From assembly GCA_003220495.1 (NCBI GenBank), contig QHSP01000029.1, forward strand, positions 1 through 64,000: DNA of 64,000 bases. Reading direction: 5' to 3'. This stretch comes from Candidatus Rokuibacteriota bacterium (GTDB taxonomy: Bacteria > Methylomirabilota > Methylomirabilia > Rokubacteriales > CSP1-6). The notes below the pieces were generated by a model that had not been told where the DNA came from, ran no database searches, and saw nothing but the letters and a program-made list of their open reading frames with translations. The translations under genes were made by a program, and so were the position numbers. Shown here in pieces: positions 61,374 to 64,000 of the stretch (positions are counted from its first letter, which is position 1; every line of letters begins with the position of its first letter).

Positions 61374-61931
61374 ATGGAAGGACGGAGCGGCGATGATGCG
61401 TTCCTGGTGGACCGGCTCCGGCGTGGCGACCCTCGAGCCTTCGAGGACCTGGTGATCGCCTACCAGCACCGTGTCTTCGGCGTCGCCCTGCGTATGCTCG
61501 GCAACCGGGCGGAAGCCGAGGAGCTTGCTCAGGAAGTCTTTCTTCGCGTGCATCGCGCCATCGGAGAGTTCCGCGGCGACGCAAAGCTCTCGACATGGCT
61601 CTACGCGATCGCCTCACGCCTGTGCCTGAACCGCCTGACCTCGGGCGAGCGGCGCGTCGTGCGGCTGGGCGAGGAGACGTTGGCCTGGCTGGCGTCGAGG
61701 GAGGTCGGCCCGGCCGAGGAGCTGGAACGAACCGAGCTGGAGACGGCGCTTCACCGCGCGATCGCCGAGCTCAGCGAGGAGCGCCGGATCGTCGTCGTCC
61801 TCCGTGACCTCGAAGGCCTCTCCTACGAGGAGATCGCGGCGGCGCTCGAGCTCGAGCTCGGCACGGTGCGATCGCGGCTCCATCGGGCGCGAATGGATTT
61901 ACGAGACAAGCTCGAACGGTTCTTGCCATGA
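61374..61931 (+). CDS. ECF RNA polymerase sigma factor
   Basis: 185 residues. Sigma2: LVDRLRRGDPRAFEDLVIAY, RMLGNRAEAEELAQEVFLRV, STWLYAIASRLCLNRL. Sigma4: LSEERRIVVVLRDLEGLSYE, EIAAALELELGTVRSRLHRA. It resembles RpoE-like ECF factors paired with zinc-finger anti-sigmas. The gene overlaps the anti-sigma gene by ATGA and carries an ECF-type promoter at its own start, suggesting autoregulation. GTG 61407 would be an alternative start if transcription begins at or after the first ATG. Confidence 0.93.
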   Translation: MEGRSGDDAFLVDRLRRGDPRAFEDLVIAYQHRVFGVALRMLGNRAEAEELAQEVFLRVHRAIGEFRGDAKLSTWLYAIASRLCLNRLTSGERRVVRLGEETLAWLASREVGPAEELERTELETALHRAIAELSEERRIVVVLRDLEGLSYEEIAAALELELGTVRSRLHRARMDLRDKLERFLP

Positions 61932-62941
61932 CCTGCCTCGACGTGCGCGAGCAGTTCTCGGCGCTGGTGGACGACGCGCTCGCACCCGGCGAACGCGCGG
62001 CCCTGGACGCGCATCTGGCGACGTGCGCCGATTGCCGGCGCGAGCTTCAGCGTTTCCGCGACACCGTCGCGCTGGTGCGCGCGGTCGCCCCGGTTCGCGC
62101 ACCGGCCGGCTTCGTCGAGCGTGTGCTCGAGGCCGCGCGCCCCGACCCGTGGTATCGGCGCCTCGTCCGCGGCCTCTTCCTCCCCTGGCCGGTGAAGCTC
62201 CCGATGGAGGCCGCCGCCATCGTGCTGGTCGCCGTCGGCGTGGCGGTGGTGTACCGCGGGACACGAGAGATCGAGCCGTCCGCTCGCCTAGACTCGATCG
62301 CTCCGGCCGTGCGCCAGGCGCCGGAACGCGCCGCGCCGCAGGCGCTGACACCGACGCCCCAGCGCGAGACCGACGCGCGGCGTGCGCAGAACGACGCGCG
62401 CAAGCTGAAAACGGCGAAGGATCAGACGCAAGCGCCGGAACCTCCCAAGGGGCCGGCGCCGGCGGAGACGATCCACAAGAAGGCCGCTGAGACACCGGAG
62501 CGCCGGGAGAAACAGGAGCCCGAGGTCGCCGCAAAGCCCGACGCTCCTCCGTCCGCGCGCGAACGCGCGATGACCAGGGAATACGCCCGATCCCGGCCCG
62601 CTCCGGCGCCGGGAGCGCGCGCCGACGCGCAGGCTCCCCGGTCGACGCCGTCGGTCACCGGGTCATCGTACGCGTTCACACCAGCCGACGTTTCGGGTCG
62701 ATTGACGGTGAGCGACCGCGACGCCGCGCTTCGCGGCGTCGCGGAGCTCGCCACGCGGCTCGGCGCCGTCGCGAACCGCCGCGTCGACACACCCGACCTT
62801 CAGATCCTCGAGCTGACGGTTCCGCGTGATGCCTACGACGAGTTCGTCCGCGAGCTCGCGCGTCTCGGTCGATGGCAGCCGGGCAGGGAGCCGTCCGCGC
62901 TGCCCGCTCGGGTCCGCGTCGTTCTCCAGATCACCCGCTGA
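61928..62941 (+). CDS. Zinc-finger anti-sigma factor with periplasmic DUF2275/DUF4349-like domain
   Basis: 337 residues. The zf-HC2 anti-sigma domain has Cys3 and HLATCADC (HxxxCxxC). A TM follows (MEAAAIVLVAVGVAVVY), then a long low-complexity Ala/Pro/Lys linker (about 120-230) and a C-terminal domain (AFTPADVSGRLTVSDRDAAL, VDTPDLQILELTVPRDAYDE) like the predicted sensor domains of DUF2275/DUF4349 proteins. It would hold the sigma factor at the membrane until an envelope signal releases it. Confidence 0.88.
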   Translation: MTCLDVREQFSALVDDALAPGERAALDAHLATCADCRRELQRFRDTVALVRAVAPVRAPAGFVERVLEAARPDPWYRRLVRGLFLPWPVKLPMEAAAIVLVAVGVAVVYRGTREIEPSARLDSIAPAVRQAPERAAPQALTPTPQRETDARRAQNDARKLKTAKDQTQAPEPPKGPAPAETIHKKAAETPERREKQEPEVAAKPDAPPSARERAMTREYARSRPAPAPGARADAQAPRSTPSVTGSSYAFTPADVSGRLTVSDRDAALRGVAELATRLGAVANRRVDTPDLQILELTVPRDAYDEFVRELARLGRWQPGREPSALPARVRVVLQITR

Positions 62942-62962
62942 TCGGCACGGGCGGATCGCCGC

Positions 62963-62990
62963 GGAACTTCCGGCGACCTCTCCGGTCTAA
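62963..62990 (+). promoter_or_regulatory. ECF-type promoter for the DUF4139 gene
   Basis: GGAACT, 16 bp, GTCTAA, the same elements and spacing as in front of the sigma gene. The ATG is 44 bp downstream with GGAGGA before it. This makes the DUF4139 gene a likely direct target of the neighbouring sigma factor. Confidence 0.65.
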
Positions 62991-63033
62991 CTCGACAGCC
63001 GGGAATATCCGGAAGACCGGAGGAACGACGTCA

Positions 63034-64000
63034 ATGAGAACGCCCGTGATCGGCTCGCTCCTGATCGTGGCGCTCGCCACCGGACAGCCCGCCGCCGCCG
63101 CGCCCGTCAGCGTGACGCGCGAGGATCAGCGCGAGGTCATGGTGACGATCTACAACGGCAATCTCGGCCTCGTGAAGGACCTGCGCGATGTCCGGTTCCC
63201 ATCGGGACAAACCGAGGTGCAGTTCATGGACGTGGCGGCGCTGATCGACCCGACGACGGTCCATCTCAAGTCGATCACCCACGCGCGCGGACTCAAGATC
63301 CTCGAGCAGAACTACGAGTACGATCTGCTGACGAGCCAGAAGCTCATGGAGAAATACGTCGGCCGCAAGGTGGGCTCTATCAGAACGACGGCGCGTATCA
63401 CGACGCCACCCTGCTCTCGACCAACGGACCGGTCTTCGAGATCAACGGCCAGATCCACATGGGCCACTACGGCCGCCTCCTCCTGCCCTCGCTCCCGGAG
63501 AACCTCGTGGCCAAACCGACCCTCGTGTGGCTCCTCGAGAACCAGACGCCGCGGCCCCAGCGCGTCGAGGCGTCGTATCTCACGAGCGGGATCACCTGGA
63601 AGGCCGACTACGTCATGGTGCTCAACGCCGCCGACACGCTCTCCGACCTCACGGGCTGGGTCACGATCGACAACAAGAGCGGCGCCACCTACGGCAACGC
63701 CGCGCTCAAGCTGGTGGCCGGCGACGTGAACCGTGCGGCCGAGGGGCGGCGCGACCAGCGCATGATGGAGCTCGCGGCCAAGGCGGCCTCGCCCGTCGCC
63801 GCGAGCCACGACTTCGCGTCGGAAGGCTTCTTCGAGTACCACCTCTACACGCTCGACGGACGCACGACGATCAAGGACAACCAGACCAAGCAGCTCTCGC
63901 TGCTGGCGGCGAGCGAGGTGCCGATCGCGAAGGAGCTGATCTACTACGGCGCGGCGGACTACTACCGCAATGCCTACGGCGTGCCGGTCTCGAACCAGAA
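63034..64000 (+). CDS. DUF4139 domain protein, frameshifted, 3' end outside window
   Basis: A signal peptide (GSLLIVALATGQPAAAAPV) is followed by VTIYNGNLGLVKDLRDVRFP and the DUF4139-type NYEYDLLTSQKLMEKYVGRK. At 63372-63374 (a GGG run) the frame breaks; adding one G would restore LYQNDGAYHDATLLSTNGPV and continue through LPSLPENLVAKPTLVWLLEN to the window edge. It is either a sequencing/assembly indel or a true frameshift. DUF4139 proteins are exported proteins of unknown function, some involved in surface phenotypes. Confidence 0.75.

Overview
The window is a 64 kb stretch of very GC-rich, densely coding bacterial chromosome. It has diderm hallmarks: LolA, lipoproteins, an outer-membrane barrel candidate, PilT, and an ECF sigma/anti-sigma pair. 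The gene content and the many solute-binding proteins without permeases fit Candidatus Rokubacteria / Methylomirabilota or a deltaproteobacterium-like lineage. That assignment is inference from gene order and protein style; no 16S rRNA is present. Two tRNA genes are seen (Asp-GTC, Val-TAC). There is no CRISPR array and no recognisable transposase or integrase.

Region 1-5000 is accessory. It holds a truncated thioredoxin-like gene, relics of a cytochrome c and of UDP-glucose dehydrogenase, an intact UDP-glucuronate decarboxylase-like gene, and an AT-richer island of about 2.05 kb. The island sits between tRNA-Asp and a partial copy of that tRNA. It carries a frameshifted SIR2-like gene and a divergent membrane-anchored protein of unknown function. 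Two paralogous copies of a small GDRL-type protein lie outside the island, one on each side.

Region 5000-22000 is envelope and unknown-function territory: LemA, DUF2207, a 14-TM efflux transporter, an outer-membrane barrel, PAP2 phosphatase, an LPG-synthase-like flippase, a lipid-kinase-like protein, a GH15 glucoamylase/trehalase, exported proteins and several small genes. From 22000 to 29000 a minus-strand operon joins two large TPR proteins to an aldehyde:ferredoxin-oxidoreductase-family protein and a DUF3108 protein, with 4-nt stop/start overlaps.

Region 29000-42000 carries HAD hydrolase, RarA, Ddl, MurG (flanked by direct repeats), a COG2231-type glycosylase, Maf, DUF4321, and a polyamine module (speD, speE and a ureohydrolase), then methyltransferases and RlmI. 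From 42600 to 57000 the minus strand carries an MBL lipoprotein, a two-component pair, alaS-recX-pilT-recA, thpR, a TPR lipoprotein, cinA, pgpA, rimO, yajQ and lolA. The last 7 kb has two orphan binding proteins, two DinB proteins, and an ECF sigma/anti-sigma operon. That operon's apparent promoter motif recurs in front of the following DUF4139 gene, which is frameshifted and runs off the window.

The most notable signals outside ordinary annotation are: (i) the tRNA-Asp duplication with co-duplicated terminators; (ii) four tight gene junctions where the downstream gene has no ATG/GTG/TTG and appears to start at CTG, GTA or ATA inside a 4-nt overlap with the upstream stop; (iii) twin ECF promoters; (iv) a tandem plus inverted duplication of the maf 5' end; and (v) two intergenic repeat families.
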